NCBI RefSeq assembly: GCF_023650515.1
Contig: NZ_CP096016.1
Coordinates: 1,574,001-1,638,000, forward strand
DNA: 64,000 bases
Direction: 5' to 3'
From: Alkalimarinus coralli
GTDB lineage: Bacteria; Pseudomonadota; Gammaproteobacteria; Pseudomonadales; Oleiphilaceae
Shown: positions 54,888-64,000 of the stretch, piece after piece
Layout: the number at the start of each line of letters is the position of its first letter
Numbering within the stretch: the first letter of the stretch is position 1
Position numbers and translations under genes: made by a program
The notes under the pieces: model-generated
Seen by the model: only the letters and a program-made list of their open reading frames with translations
What the model was told of the DNA's origin: nothing
Databases searched by the model: none

Positions 54888-57800
54888 ATGAAAGATAACG
54901 ATACAATCACCGTTGATGGGAATGAGGCGGTTGCAAGAATCGCCCATAAAACCAATGAAGTCATTGCCATCTACCCCATCACGCCCGCCTCGCCTATGGG
55001 AGAGCATTCAGATGCATGGTCATCAATGGGGAAGACCAATATCTGGCACAGCGTCCCACAAATTATTGAAATGCAAAGTGAAGCTGGCGCTGCTGGAGCT
55101 ATTCACGGTGCATTACAAGCAGGGTCAATAACCACCACCTTTACCGCTTCACAGGGGTTGTTACTGATGATCCCAAACATGTACAAAATTGCCGGAGAGC
55201 TGACCCCTACCGTTTTTCATGTGGCGGCCCGCTCACTGGCCGCGCAGGCATTATCGATATTCGCAGATCACAGCGATGTGATGGCAACACGGGCGACAGG
55301 GTTTGGCTTGCTCGCGTCTAACTCTGTGCAGGAAGCACAGGACATGGCCTTAATTGCTCAAGCTGCTGCCCTCGAAGGTCGAATCCCCCTGGTTCACTTT
55401 TTTGATGGTTTTCGCACCTCTCATGAGATCTCGAAGATTACTTCAATTGACGATGCAGTGATCGAAGAGATGATTCCGTTAAGTTTCGTACGGAGTTTTC
55501 GCGAAAGAGCGATGTCTCCGGTTCACCCGGATGTGCGTGGTACATCTCAAAACCCGGATGTGTATTTTCAAGGTAGAGAAACGGTTAATGAGCGCTATTT
55601 ACAATTTCCACACGTCGTGGCGGCTCAAATGGCCAAATTTGGCGAGCTCACTGGCAGACACTATCGACCTTTTGACTATATAGGGGCCGATGATGCAGAG
55701 CGCATTATTGTATTGATGGGGTCAGGGGCTGAAACCGTCGAAGAGACAGTGAATCAGCTGATAAGCAATGGCGAATCGGTCGGTTTGGTCAAAGTTCGTC
55801 TATACCGTCCGTTCTCTGGCTCGATGTTTATCGATTCGCTGCCGTCTTCAGTCAAAGCGTTGGCGGTATTAGACAGAACCAAAGAGCCTGGGGCCGAAGG
55901 GGAACCTCTCTACAAAGATATCTGTTCCGCGTTAATGCTCCATTCACAAACCACTCAAGATGAACATTTCAACATTCCAAAGGTGATAGGCGGTCGTTAT
56001 GGCTTGGGCTCTAAGGAGTTTACACCGGGGATGGTCAAGGCTATTTTTGATGAGTTGAAGCAGCCCAGCCCGAAGAATGGCTTTACTATTGGTATTTATG
56101 ACGACCTGACACATACTAGCCTAAACTGGGATGAGCACTTTAATACGGATGCTAATAAGCAAACAACGCAGTGCGTATTCTTCGGGTTAGGGGCAGATGG
56201 TACGGTTAGTGCGAACAAAAGCAGCATAAAAATTATCGGTGAAAATACCCCCATATACGCGCAGGGATATTTTGTTTACGACTCCAAAAAGTCAGGGGCG
56301 GTTACTATTTCGCATTTGAGGTTCGGGCCTCAACCCATTAAATCCAGCTATCTGATTGCTAAACATTCTGCCAACTACGTAGGGTGCCATCAGTCTATGT
56401 TTTTGGATAAATATGATGTGCTTGAATATGCGGCGAAAGGTTCGGTGTTTGTATTAAATACCTCAATGCCGCAAGACCAGCTTTGGCAATCGCTGCCGAG
56501 CAAATTTAAGCAAACTGTGGTTGAAAAAAACATCCGTTTTTACGCCATTGATGCCTACAAAATTGCTGAACTTAGCGGTATGGGTCGCAAAATTAATACT
56601 GTTATGCAGACCTGTTTTTTCGCAATTTCAAATGTTTTACCTCAGCAAGACGCGATTCAAGCCATTAAAACGCAAGTTGAAAAAGTTTACGGTAAAAAAG
56701 GCCGGTACATTACCAAAACTAACTTTACTGCCATCGACAACACGGTTGACGCGCTTTACGAGGTTGACTACAAACAAGCGTTATCTGCCGCGGCCCTTGA
56801 TACTCAGCCGACTCACTCAGTTTCTGAAGAAGAACATAACTTTATCAATGATGTGACAAAACGAATCATTGCTGGGGAGGGTGACCTTATTCCGGTGAGT
56901 TTGCTTCCTGATGACGGTGTTTTTCCGAGTGGCACCGCGAAACTTGAAAAGCGTAATCTCGCGTTAGAGTTGCCCCTTTGGGATGAGACACTGTGCACTC
57001 ATTGTGGTAAGTGTGTGTTTGTTTGCCCTCATAGCGTTATCCGAAGCAAAGCATTCGCAGCAGACGCGGCGGTTAATGCCCCCTCCTCTTTCAAGCAGGT
57101 ACAGATTAAAGGCAAGGATTACCCTCAAGGGGTGAATATCAGTTATCAGATATCGCCGGAAGATTGCACCGGTTGCACTCTCTGTGTCGATATTTGCCCT
57201 ATAAGAGATAAAACCCAGGCTAAACGAAAAGCGATCAACATGGTTCCGCAAGCGCAGATCAAACAGCAAGAAAAAGAAAACTGGGCGTTTTTTCAGTCAC
57301 TGCCTGACTGGGATATAACGAATGCCAAACGAACCACCATGAAAGGAGCCATGGTATTGCCACCGATGTTCGAATTTTCCGGGGCATGCACGGGCTGTGG
57401 AGAAACGCCCTACATACGTCTGGCGACTCAATTGTTTGGCGATAGAATGTTAGTCGCCAACGCAACCGGCTGCTCTTCAATCTATGGAGGGAACTTACCC
57501 ACTACGCCATGGAGTAAAAATGCTGAAGGGCGCGGCCCTGCATGGAACAACTCACTGTTTGAAGATAATGCAGAATTCGGGTTAGGGATGCGAATTGCGA
57601 GTGATCAGCAGAAGCAGCTCGCATTAGCCTTGCTCAAGAAAATGAGCACTGAGTTACCTCCAAATTGTTATCAGGATATTGCAGACGCCGATGAATCAGA
57701 TGAAGCTGGAATATTTGAGCAGCGACAACGCATTTCACAGCTTAAGGAGTATTTGACCCAAATAAAATCGCCTCAGTCAGAGCAACTAATGAGCGTAGCT

Positions 57801-58553
57801 GATGCGCTAAGCAAAAAAAGCATTTGGATTATTGGCGGTGACGGCTGGGCTTATGATATTGGGTTTGGTGGTGTCGATCATGTGCTGGCATCAGGTAAAG
57901 ATGTCAATATTCTGGTGTTGGATACAGAAGTCTATTCTAATACAGGCGGGCAGACCTCCAAAGCAACACCCAAAGGCGCGGTGGCAAAATTCTCGGCATC
58001 CGGTAAACCAACGATTAAAAAAGACTTGGCCAAAATCGCCATGACTTATGAGAACTGCTATGTGGCTCACGTGGCATATGGCGCTAAGGATGTACAAACA
58101 TTACGCGCATTTATTGATGCGGAGTCTTACCCCGGCCCGTCGTTGATTATCGCCTACTCCCCCTGCATTGCTCACGGTGTTGATCTGGTTAATAACCATC
58201 GACAACAGAAAATGGCGGTTGATTCCGGGCATTGGTCTCTGTTTCGTTATGACCCGAGAAAATCTCACGAAGGCCAAAACCCTCTACATCTGGACTCGAA
58301 AAAACCCGCACTGGCTTACAGTGAGTTTACCAAAACTGAAGCTCGGTTTAGTATGCTTAAGCACTCCCACCCTGAACAAGCGGAACGTTTTAACACTCAA
58401 GCTCAAAATGACATTAACCGCCGTTACGAGCAATACCTGGCGTTAGCTTCAGATCCCGACAGAAAGTCGGACGAGTCCGTTATCGTCCCTGAGGCGACTA
58501 CGAAACACGCCACTCCAAACACCCCAAATACCGAGGAGACGAGCCATGATTGA
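54888..58553 (+). CDS. nifJ: Pyruvate:ferredoxin/flavodoxin oxidoreductase (single-chain, NifJ type)
   Basis: A 1221-residue enzyme from ATG 54888 (AGGAG seven bases upstream). It oxidises pyruvate to acetyl-CoA and passes electrons to ferredoxin or flavodoxin. Domain order: pyrimidine-binding/transketolase-like (AVARIAHKTNEVIAIYPITPASPMGEHSD), domain II/III, then two 4Fe-4S motifs (CTHCGKCVFVCPH, about 702, and CTGCTLCVDICP, about 759). The TPP domain follows with CTGCGETPYIRL (about 833) and GGDGWAYDIGFGGVDH...VYSNTGGQTS (about 983). Full length, no gap. It is translationally coupled to the next gene. Confidence 0.95.
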   Translation: MKDNDTITVDGNEAVARIAHKTNEVIAIYPITPASPMGEHSDAWSSMGKTNIWHSVPQIIEMQSEAGAAGAIHGALQAGSITTTFTASQGLLLMIPNMYKIAGELTPTVFHVAARSLAAQALSIFADHSDVMATRATGFGLLASNSVQEAQDMALIAQAAALEGRIPLVHFFDGFRTSHEISKITSIDDAVIEEMIPLSFVRSFRERAMSPVHPDVRGTSQNPDVYFQGRETVNERYLQFPHVVAAQMAKFGELTGRHYRPFDYIGADDAERIIVLMGSGAETVEETVNQLISNGESVGLVKVRLYRPFSGSMFIDSLPSSVKALAVLDRTKEPGAEGEPLYKDICSALMLHSQTTQDEHFNIPKVIGGRYGLGSKEFTPGMVKAIFDELKQPSPKNGFTIGIYDDLTHTSLNWDEHFNTDANKQTTQCVFFGLGADGTVSANKSSIKIIGENTPIYAQGYFVYDSKKSGAVTISHLRFGPQPIKSSYLIAKHSANYVGCHQSMFLDKYDVLEYAAKGSVFVLNTSMPQDQLWQSLPSKFKQTVVEKNIRFYAIDAYKIAELSGMGRKINTVMQTCFFAISNVLPQQDAIQAIKTQVEKVYGKKGRYITKTNFTAIDNTVDALYEVDYKQALSAAALDTQPTHSVSEEEHNFINDVTKRIIAGEGDLIPVSLLPDDGVFPSGTAKLEKRNLALELPLWDETLCTHCGKCVFVCPHSVIRSKAFAADAAVNAPSSFKQVQIKGKDYPQGVNISYQISPEDCTGCTLCVDICPIRDKTQAKRKAINMVPQAQIKQQEKENWAFFQSLPDWDITNAKRTTMKGAMVLPPMFEFSGACTGCGETPYIRLATQLFGDRMLVANATGCSSIYGGNLPTTPWSKNAEGRGPAWNNSLFEDNAEFGLGMRIASDQQKQLALALLKKMSTELPPNCYQDIADADESDEAGIFEQRQRISQLKEYLTQIKSPQSEQLMSVADALSKKSIWIIGGDGWAYDIGFGGVDHVLASGKDVNILVLDTEVYSNTGGQTSKATPKGAVAKFSASGKPTIKKDLAKIAMTYENCYVAHVAYGAKDVQTLRAFIDAESYPGPSLIIAYSPCIAHGVDLVNNHRQQKMAVDSGHWSLFRYDPRKSHEGQNPLHLDSKKPALAYSEFTKTEARFSMLKHSHPEQAERFNTQAQNDINRRYEQYLALASDPDRKSDESVIVPEATTKHATPNTPNTEETSHD

Positions 58554-59559
58554 TCTAACGACGACGTATTTGGGGCTACCATTAAAAAATCCGTTGGTTC
58601 CCTCGTCATGTCCTCTCACCAATAATATCGATAGTGTCCGGCGGCTTGAAGACAGTGGTGCGGCTGCCATTGTACTACCCTCACTGTTTGAGGAGGAGCT
58701 GATACATGAGCAGCAACATATGACTCGTTTTCTGGACCATCAGGACATAGGCCACCATGAGGCTGATAGCTTTCTTCCGGTTCCTGATCAGTATCTGTCC
58801 CACTTGGATAAAACCGTATCGCTAATCAACCAATGCAAACATGCGCTTGAAATCCCGGTTGTTGGCAGTATTAACGGGATTACTCCGAGTGGCTGGGTCG
58901 ATTGTGCAGTCGACTTACAGACGGCGGGCTGTGATGCAATTGAGCTAAACCTTTATTCGATAGAAGCAGACTCGAAAAGAACAGCGGCAGATGTTGAAAG
59001 TGATTTTTTAAGCATCGTTGCCCGTCTATATGATGAAGTCACGGTACCTGTAACGATAAAGCTTTCATCGCAGTTTTCCTCATTGAGCAACTTTGCGCTA
59101 AACCTTCAACAACAGGGCGCGTCGGGAATCGTTTGTTTTAACCGCTTCTACCAACCAGATATAGACCTTAATACACTGGAACTCAGCCCTACAATTGAGC
59201 TCTCTTCGCCCATCGAGTCACTTATGCGGATTCGTTGGATTGCCCTGTTGAAAAGTCAGTTAAAACTGTCTCTTGCTGCGACAGGCGGGTTTCATGGTTA
59301 CAACGATATCGCCAAGGCACTATTGGCAGGGGCTGATGCGGTTTATCTTTGCAGTGTGTTAATGCAGCAAGGTCATGAGGTTATTGGGCGCATTATTAAA
59401 GACTTGCGGTTCTGGATGGAGGAAAAGGAATATCAATCAGTTGATCAATTAAAAGGCAGTCTAAGTTATGACAATGCCGCCTCCCCTGCGCTATATGCAA
59501 GAGGCAATTATCTGGAAGTAATGGACTCATTCACACCATCAAAGGGTGTTAAAGTCTAA
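58546..59559 (+). CDS. Dihydroorotate dehydrogenase-like protein
   Basis: A 337-residue FMN TIM-barrel protein: LTTTYLGLPLKNPLVPSSCPLTNNIDSVRRLEDSGAAAIVLPSLFEEE, IPVVGSINGITPSGWVDCAVDLQTAGCDAIELNLY, TVPVTIKLSSQFSSLSNFALNLQQQGASGIVCFNR and ALLAGADAVYLCSVLMQQG. It is the divergent DHOD-like type often next to nifJ, rather than true PyrD. It overlaps nifJ by eight bases, so it works with, or matures, that enzyme (inference). Confidence 0.88.
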   Translation: MIDLTTTYLGLPLKNPLVPSSCPLTNNIDSVRRLEDSGAAAIVLPSLFEEELIHEQQHMTRFLDHQDIGHHEADSFLPVPDQYLSHLDKTVSLINQCKHALEIPVVGSINGITPSGWVDCAVDLQTAGCDAIELNLYSIEADSKRTAADVESDFLSIVARLYDEVTVPVTIKLSSQFSSLSNFALNLQQQGASGIVCFNRFYQPDIDLNTLELSPTIELSSPIESLMRIRWIALLKSQLKLSLAATGGFHGYNDIAKALLAGADAVYLCSVLMQQGHEVIGRIIKDLRFWMEEKEYQSVDQLKGSLSYDNAASPALYARGNYLEVMDSFTPSKGVKV

Positions 59560-59626
59560 AAATAGGTTATAACTAAAACAGGGATAAAAATATTGTTCTC
59601 AGTTGTACAGGTAGAATTCACTAAAA

Positions 59627-60883
59627 ATGAAAGTCTCGAATAAAGTATTGGTAGAGATTCCAGTTGCTGACCTGGAAATTGGAATGTACGTATCTAAATT
59701 AGATTGCCCTTGGGAGGAAACGCCTTTTATTTATCAGGGCTTTTACCTGTATGACAAGCAGGACATTCAGGAGCTACAGGCGTTGTGTAAAACTGTTTTT
59801 GTCCAAGCCGAAAAAGAGGTCTGGGAAGAAAAACAAAAGGTCACGCTATCCACTGGCAAAGAGCGGGTTCGTACCGTTGAAAAGCAGAAAATCACGTATA
59901 TCAACAAAGTCCCTGCATATCGTGAGCTTGAGAAAGCCGGGGCGACTTTTAATGAAGCCAAGCGCTTAATTTCTAATATCTTCGCTACGGTAAAACTTGG
60001 ACGTTCATTTAATATAAGCGAAGTTAAATCAGTTGTGACGGACATTGTAGGCAGCATTTTACGAAACCCCAATGCCATGCAATGGTTATCTCTTATCAAA
60101 AATAAAGACGAATATACCGCCGAACACTGCTTAAGGGTTTGTGTTTTTGCGGTTTCACTTGGTCGAGAGCTGGGTATGCTTGAAGGAGAGCTTATTGAGC
60201 TGGGTATTAGTGGGTTTCTTCATGACGTTGGTAAGACTCGCATCCCTAATGAAGTGTTGAATAAACCTGGCCGCTTTACCGCACAAGAGTTCGAGCTTAT
60301 GAAAAGCCATTCTACTCACGGTAAAAACATCCTTATATCGCAAGCTGGCGTGCCGCCCATAGCTGTTGATGTTGCCTATACTCATCATGAGCGCATCGAT
60401 GGTGGCGGCTACCCTAGAAAGCTTGAAGGTTATAAAATCAGCCGGTTTGCAAGAATCGTTTGTATTGTCGATGCTTATGATGCGATGACATCAGTACGTG
60501 TATATAAGTCTGCGATGTCTTCTCTTGAATCACTAAGAATTATATTTGAAGAGAAAGGCGTGCATTTTGACCCTGAACTCGCAGACCTTTTTATCAAATT
60601 GATCGGGGTTTACCCTACCGGGCATATCGCGGAGTTAACTTCTGGTGAAGTGGGCATCATCATAAAATCTAACAATGAGCACCGACTAAAACCCAAGATA
60701 CTTCGGCTCATTGACAAACACGGCATAAAATCCAAAGAGGTCATTATTGATCTCGCCAAAACCCCTACTGACGACAACGGTAATCCCATACGCTTAAAAG
60801 ATGTGCACCCTAACGGCGCATTTGGTATTGATATTCAGCCCTACCTGAAAAAGGGGCTACGCTTAAGCGAAGCCGAAGAGTAA
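59627..60883 (+). CDS. HD-GYP domain phosphodiesterase
   Basis: A 418-residue protein. An N-terminal DUF3391 domain (about 1-135; VEIPVADLEIGMYVSKLDCPWEETPFIYQGFYLYDKQDIQEL) precedes the HD-GYP domain (about 155-345). Its motifs are TAEHCLRVCVFAVSLGRELGML, the HD pair in GFLHDVGKTRIPNEVLNKPGRFTAQEFELMKSH and HHERIDGGGYPRKL with the GYP-type signature. It hydrolyses cyclic di-GMP, so it would affect motility and biofilm. It stands alone. Confidence 0.93.
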   Translation: MKVSNKVLVEIPVADLEIGMYVSKLDCPWEETPFIYQGFYLYDKQDIQELQALCKTVFVQAEKEVWEEKQKVTLSTGKERVRTVEKQKITYINKVPAYRELEKAGATFNEAKRLISNIFATVKLGRSFNISEVKSVVTDIVGSILRNPNAMQWLSLIKNKDEYTAEHCLRVCVFAVSLGRELGMLEGELIELGISGFLHDVGKTRIPNEVLNKPGRFTAQEFELMKSHSTHGKNILISQAGVPPIAVDVAYTHHERIDGGGYPRKLEGYKISRFARIVCIVDAYDAMTSVRVYKSAMSSLESLRIIFEEKGVHFDPELADLFIKLIGVYPTGHIAELTSGEVGIIIKSNNEHRLKPKILRLIDKHGIKSKEVIIDLAKTPTDDNGNPIRLKDVHPNGAFGIDIQPYLKKGLRLSEAEE

Positions 60884-60903
60884 GGCACCAGGCTATCTCC
60901 CTT

Positions 60904-62196
60904 TTAGCATGAGTCACTCAGAACTCGGTACAGCGCCTGTGTGAGAAAATCCAGATCATCATCAGAAATTATAAAAGGGGGCATTAGGTAAACCAGTTTT
61001 CCAAACGGTCTCACCCAAACCCCCTGCTCTACAAATCTGGGCTGAATTTCAGACAGCTCAACCGGCTCCTTAAGTTCTATGACGCCAATGGCACCAAGGA
61101 CGCGCACATCCTCAACGCAACTCAACTCATTGCAAGCCGCAAGGTTATCGGCTAAACGAGTCTCAATATTCTTAACCGTTTTACGCCAGTCTGAATCTAG
61201 CAACAACTCAAGACTGGCTACTCCAGCAGAACATGCAAGTGGGTTCGCCATAAAGGTTGGGCCATGCATAAACAACCCCGGATTACCGCCGCTTATTGTT
61301 TCACTGATTTCTCTCGTGGTCATAGTTGCAGCCAGGGTTAAGTACCCACCCGTGAGTGCTTTGCCTACACACATAATATCGGGTTCAATATCTGCGTGTT
61401 CGCAAGCAAACATTTTTCCTGTGCGGCCAAACCCTGTCGCTATTTCGTCCAGAATTAACAGGACGCCATACTCATTACATAACTCTCGCACCCGTTTGAG
61501 ATAATCGGGTGAGTAAAAGCGCATACCCCCTGCCCCCTGAACAACCGGCTCAATAATCACCGCTGCAATGTTAGAGTGGTGACGCTCAAGACTTTGCTTC
61601 ATTGGTTCGATATCTTGTTCTGTGCACTCGTCTTCATAGCGACACTGAGGGGCTTCTACAAAATACTGTTTGGTCAGCGTTTCAGAAAACAGAGAGTGCA
61701 TCCCCGTAACGGGGTCACACACCGACATGGCACCAAATGTATCGCCGTGGTAGCCATTTCTAACGGTTAAAAAACGCTGTTTTCCGGGTTGTTGTTTGTC
61801 GTGCCAGTACTGAATCGCCATTTTCATCGACACTTCAACGGCAACAGAGCCCGAATCTGAAAAAAAGACGGTTTCAATATTTTTTGGAGTCAAATCAACT
61901 AACAACTTTGCCAGTTTAATAGCAGGGTCATGAGTAAGCCCCCCAAACATGACATGTGACATATTGTATAATTGAGCTTGCAGCGCTTCGTTCATTGCCG
62001 GGTGATTGTAGCCATGAATTGCGCACCACCATGAAGACATGCCATCAATCAATTCGGTTCCATCTGCCAGCTTAAGTTTGACTCCGTCGGCTGATGTGAC
62101 TCGCCACAGAGGGTGATCAGCACCGATGGCGCTATAAGGGTGCCAAATATGATTTTTATCGTAATCAAGTAGCTTATCGCTGGGCGTCTCAGTCAT
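60904..62196 (-). CDS. bioA: Adenosylmethionine-8-amino-7-oxononanoate aminotransferase
   Basis: About 430 residues from ATG 62196 (MTETPSDKLLDYDKNHIWHPYSA); a longer start at 62220 is possible. Landmarks of BioA: HIWHPYSAI, the Trp-rich DGMSSWWCAIHGYNHP, TVFFSDSGSVAVEVSMKMAIQYWHDK, RNGYHGDTFGAMSVCDP, the cofactor Asp in LILDEIATGFGRTGKMFACEHA and the PLP Lys in CVGKALTGGYLTLAAT. It makes 7,8-diaminononanoate for biotin, using SAM as amino donor. No other bio gene is near. Confidence 0.95.
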   Translation of the reverse strand: MTETPSDKLLDYDKNHIWHPYSAIGADHPLWRVTSADGVKLKLADGTELIDGMSSWWCAIHGYNHPAMNEALQAQLYNMSHVMFGGLTHDPAIKLAKLLVDLTPKNIETVFFSDSGSVAVEVSMKMAIQYWHDKQQPGKQRFLTVRNGYHGDTFGAMSVCDPVTGMHSLFSETLTKQYFVEAPQCRYEDECTEQDIEPMKQSLERHHSNIAAVIIEPVVQGAGGMRFYSPDYLKRVRELCNEYGVLLILDEIATGFGRTGKMFACEHADIEPDIMCVGKALTGGYLTLAATMTTREISETISGGNPGLFMHGPTFMANPLACSAGVASLELLLDSDWRKTVKNIETRLADNLAACNELSCVEDVRVLGAIGVIELKEPVELSEIQPRFVEQGVWVRPFGKLVYLMPPFIISDDDLDFLTQALYRVLSDSC

Positions 62197-62395
62197 TTTG
62201 GTTCCAGTAAACATGTGCATGTTTGCATAATAAAAAGGAGGCTTATACTAATAGTAATCTTATTATTTAGTCATCTTTACATACTTGTCCTTCTAAACTA
62301 TTTTTGAAGTAAGGTAGTTACCTAATAAAAATAACGATCCTTTTCATACTCCATAAACTCTCGGCGTTTCTGTAATCATACTGTTTGTCTAACAG

Positions 62396-63001
62396 ATGGG
62401 TATCGATATGAAACATATTGTATGGCACGACCACCATATATCAAAAGAAGACCGAGCAGAACAGAAAAAACAGAAGCCCTGCCTCATCTGGTTTACCGGG
62501 CTAAGCGGCTCGGGTAAATCAACCGTTGCAAATGCGCTGGAACAACAACTCTATATTGATAGCCATCATACTTATCTATTAGATGGAGACAACATCCGCC
62601 ATGGTTTGAGTAAAGACTTGGGTTTTTCGGACGAGGACCGTGTCGAAAATATCAGGCGAATCGGCGAAGCGTCAAAACTGTTTGTTGATGCCGGGTTGAT
62701 AGTGATGACGGCCTTTATATCCCCTTTTAAAAGCGATAGAGATATCGCTCGTTCGTTAGTTGAAGAAAGTGAGTTTATAGAGATTCACATGAATACACCC
62801 CTGGAGGTGTGCGAGCAACGAGACCCTAAAGGGCTGTATAAGAAAGCCAGGGCCGGAATTATTCCACACTTTACCGGGATTGATTCAGAATATGAGGCAC
62901 CAGAAAACCCGGAACTCACATTAAATACGGCCGTTTACTCTACCGACGAATGCGTCATAAAGATAATTGATTTTCTAACACGGCATCACTATATTTTTTG
63001 A
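62396..63001 (+). CDS. cysC: Adenylylsulfate kinase
   Basis: A 201-residue APS kinase. The Walker A is WFTGLSGSGKST (about 33-44), followed by LDGDNIRHGLSKDLGFSDEDRVENIRRIGEASKLFVDAGLIVMTAFISPFKSDRDIAR, IEIHMNTPLEVCEQRDPKGLYKKARAG and FTGIDSEYEAPENPEL. All family motifs are present. It converts APS to PAPS with ATP in sulfate assimilation. It lies nine bases before a SLC13-type permease gene, so they probably form one operon for sulfate uptake and activation. cysD/cysN are not in the window. Confidence 0.96.
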   Translation: MGIDMKHIVWHDHHISKEDRAEQKKQKPCLIWFTGLSGSGKSTVANALEQQLYIDSHHTYLLDGDNIRHGLSKDLGFSDEDRVENIRRIGEASKLFVDAGLIVMTAFISPFKSDRDIARSLVEESEFIEIHMNTPLEVCEQRDPKGLYKKARAGIIPHFTGIDSEYEAPENPELTLNTAVYSTDECVIKIIDFLTRHHYIF

Positions 63002-63009
63002 GCGATGTG

Positions 63010-64000
63010 ATGCCTGTCGAGCAGCTAATCGTAGCCTTAGTCTCTATTCTTTTAATACTCGGGCTTATTTTTACCAAAGTGAACCCTGCTGTACTTTTCA
63101 GCGCAGGTGGACTCTCCTATTTAGTTACAGACCTTATCGAGCTTAAACCTCTACTCAATAGCTATACACACCCTGCACTTGTCACACTGGTACTACTCAT
63201 TATTATCTCTACCGCATTTGAGCGTACCCGCATGATTAGCATGATGGTAAGAAATTGCGTCGGTGAAGGCTTTATTGGGATTTTAAAGGCACTGCTGACG
63301 ACGTCATTACTCTCTGCTTTGCTAAACAATACAGCTGTTGTAAGTGTTTTGATCAGCGGGATCAAAAATAACAGTAAACTGTCTGCTCACCGGCTACTGC
63401 TTCCAATTTCTTACGCGGCCATTATTGGTGGCACATTAACCCTCGTCGGTACTTCGACGAACCTGATTATTAATGGCTTAATGGTGGAGCAAGGCTTGCC
63501 TGGTTTTAATCTGTTTTCATTCTTTGTGCCCAGTCTTATTCTGCTCTGCTTACTCATTCCGCTAGTCGTGCTAACCGCTTACCTCTTTCTGAGTAACGAT
63601 AAAGACGTTATGCGAGATGGCAGGCGCTACTTTGTCGAGGCGAAAGTCAATGATGACTCTCCCCTGATCGGCAAGACGGTACTCGAAAATGGTATGCGAA
63701 ACCTTGAACACCTGTTTCTGATTGAAGTTATCAGGCGGGATCAACTGATTTCACCTGTTTCGCCCAACGAGTTGATTGAAGCGTCCGATATTCTTATTTT
63801 TACCGGTGAAGTAAAGAAGCTTGATGACATTATGCAACTTCCCGGCCTAACACTATTTGATGAATCAATCGAAGTGCTGCAGCGCAATCTTGTCGAGGTT
63901 GTTATTAGCCCAACGGCTAACTTTATTGGCAAGTCAATTAAAGATTGCGATTTTAGAGCCACGTTTGATGCTGCGGTTGTTGCAATCAGACGGGGTGACA
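63010..64000 (+). CDS. SLC13/DASS-type anion permease with TrkA-C domains, partial
   Basis: The frame from ATG 63010 (or GTG 63007) runs off the right edge. It holds about six membrane segments: VEQLIVALVSILLILGLIFTKVNPAVLFSAGG ... LLNNTAVVSVLISGI ... GGTLTLVGTSTNLIINGLMVEQG, the last being a SLC13-type NTxT-like motif. Two TrkA-C-like regulatory repeats begin at about residue 210 (VEAKVNDDSPLIGKTV...LFLIEVIRRDQLI and NLVEVVISPTANFIGKSIKD). Such proteins import sulfate or other anions; cysC next to it favours sulfate. Confidence 0.9.
   Translation, partial: MPVEQLIVALVSILLILGLIFTKVNPAVLFSAGGLSYLVTDLIELKPLLNSYTHPALVTLVLLIIISTAFERTRMISMMVRNCVGEGFIGILKALLTTSLLSALLNNTAVVSVLISGIKNNSKLSAHRLLLPISYAAIIGGTLTLVGTSTNLIINGLMVEQGLPGFNLFSFFVPSLILLCLLIPLVVLTAYLFLSNDKDVMRDGRRYFVEAKVNDDSPLIGKTVLENGMRNLEHLFLIEVIRRDQLISPVSPNELIEASDILIFTGEVKKLDDIMQLPGLTLFDESIEVLQRNLVEVVISPTANFIGKSIKDCDFRATFDAAVVAIRRGD

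Noticed and set aside
58168-58446. Long overlapping frames inside nifJ
   Set aside because: They are shadows of a strongly supported gene with all catalytic motifs in its own frame.

Overview
The window looks like the chromosome of an aerobic, probably marine gammaproteobacterium. The evidence is Znu/Zur-type zinc genes, a PA2778/PA2779-like pair, DUF1852 with a core methionine synthase, SelO, NifJ, a VTT-flavoprotein fusion and LexA boxes of the Escherichia coli type. I cannot name the species. No rRNA, tRNA or CRISPR array was seen.

Layout. 1-7.4 kb is ordinary chromosome: a partial gene, a membrane protein, a glutathione S-transferase, a LexA-controlled 44-residue protein, an NTF2-like protein, a tandem DsbA-fold protein, nfeD-qmcA, a methyltransferase-like protein and a zinc-ribbon protein. 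7.4-9.2 kb is an IS91-type element whose transposase promoter carries a LexA box. About 9.2-24.8 kb is an integron cassette array with no integrase in view. Successive cassettes begin with GTTRRRY-type cores and end with the matching RYYYAAC-type core. Cassette genes include a zinc-ribbon membrane protein, a carboxymuconolactone decarboxylase-like protein, a T5orf172/GIY-YIG protein, CcdAB, VapBC and two DUF1629/Imm11-like proteins. At least five attC cores are invaded at the same position by group IIC-type introns on the minus strand: two full tandem copies in one attC, one truncated copy and several relics. IS66, IS3 and a REP/RAYT-type element with shrinking derivatives also sit in the array. 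24.9-26.8 kb is a transition zone with a RelE/ParE-type toxin-antitoxin pair, a HEAT-like protein and gene fragments.

27-36.5 kb holds a C39-peptidase/TPR lipoprotein pair, an aldehyde dehydrogenase and a zinc island: znuA divergent from znuCB across a Zur-like palindrome, then DUF1826, DUF1007 and NicO-type genes and a separate hisI copy. 36.5-44.5 kb holds selO, a TauE permease, and mesD-mesX with a MetR-like regulator and a flavin reductase, which together suggest oxygen-dependent, folate-independent methionine synthesis. 44.6-54.5 kb holds hipBA, a crotonase, a nitronate monooxygenase, envelope proteins, a VTT-flavoprotein fusion and an ECF sigma/anti-sigma pair. 54.9-64 kb holds nifJ with a dihydroorotate dehydrogenase-like gene, an HD-GYP protein, bioA, cysC and a partial SLC13-type permease.
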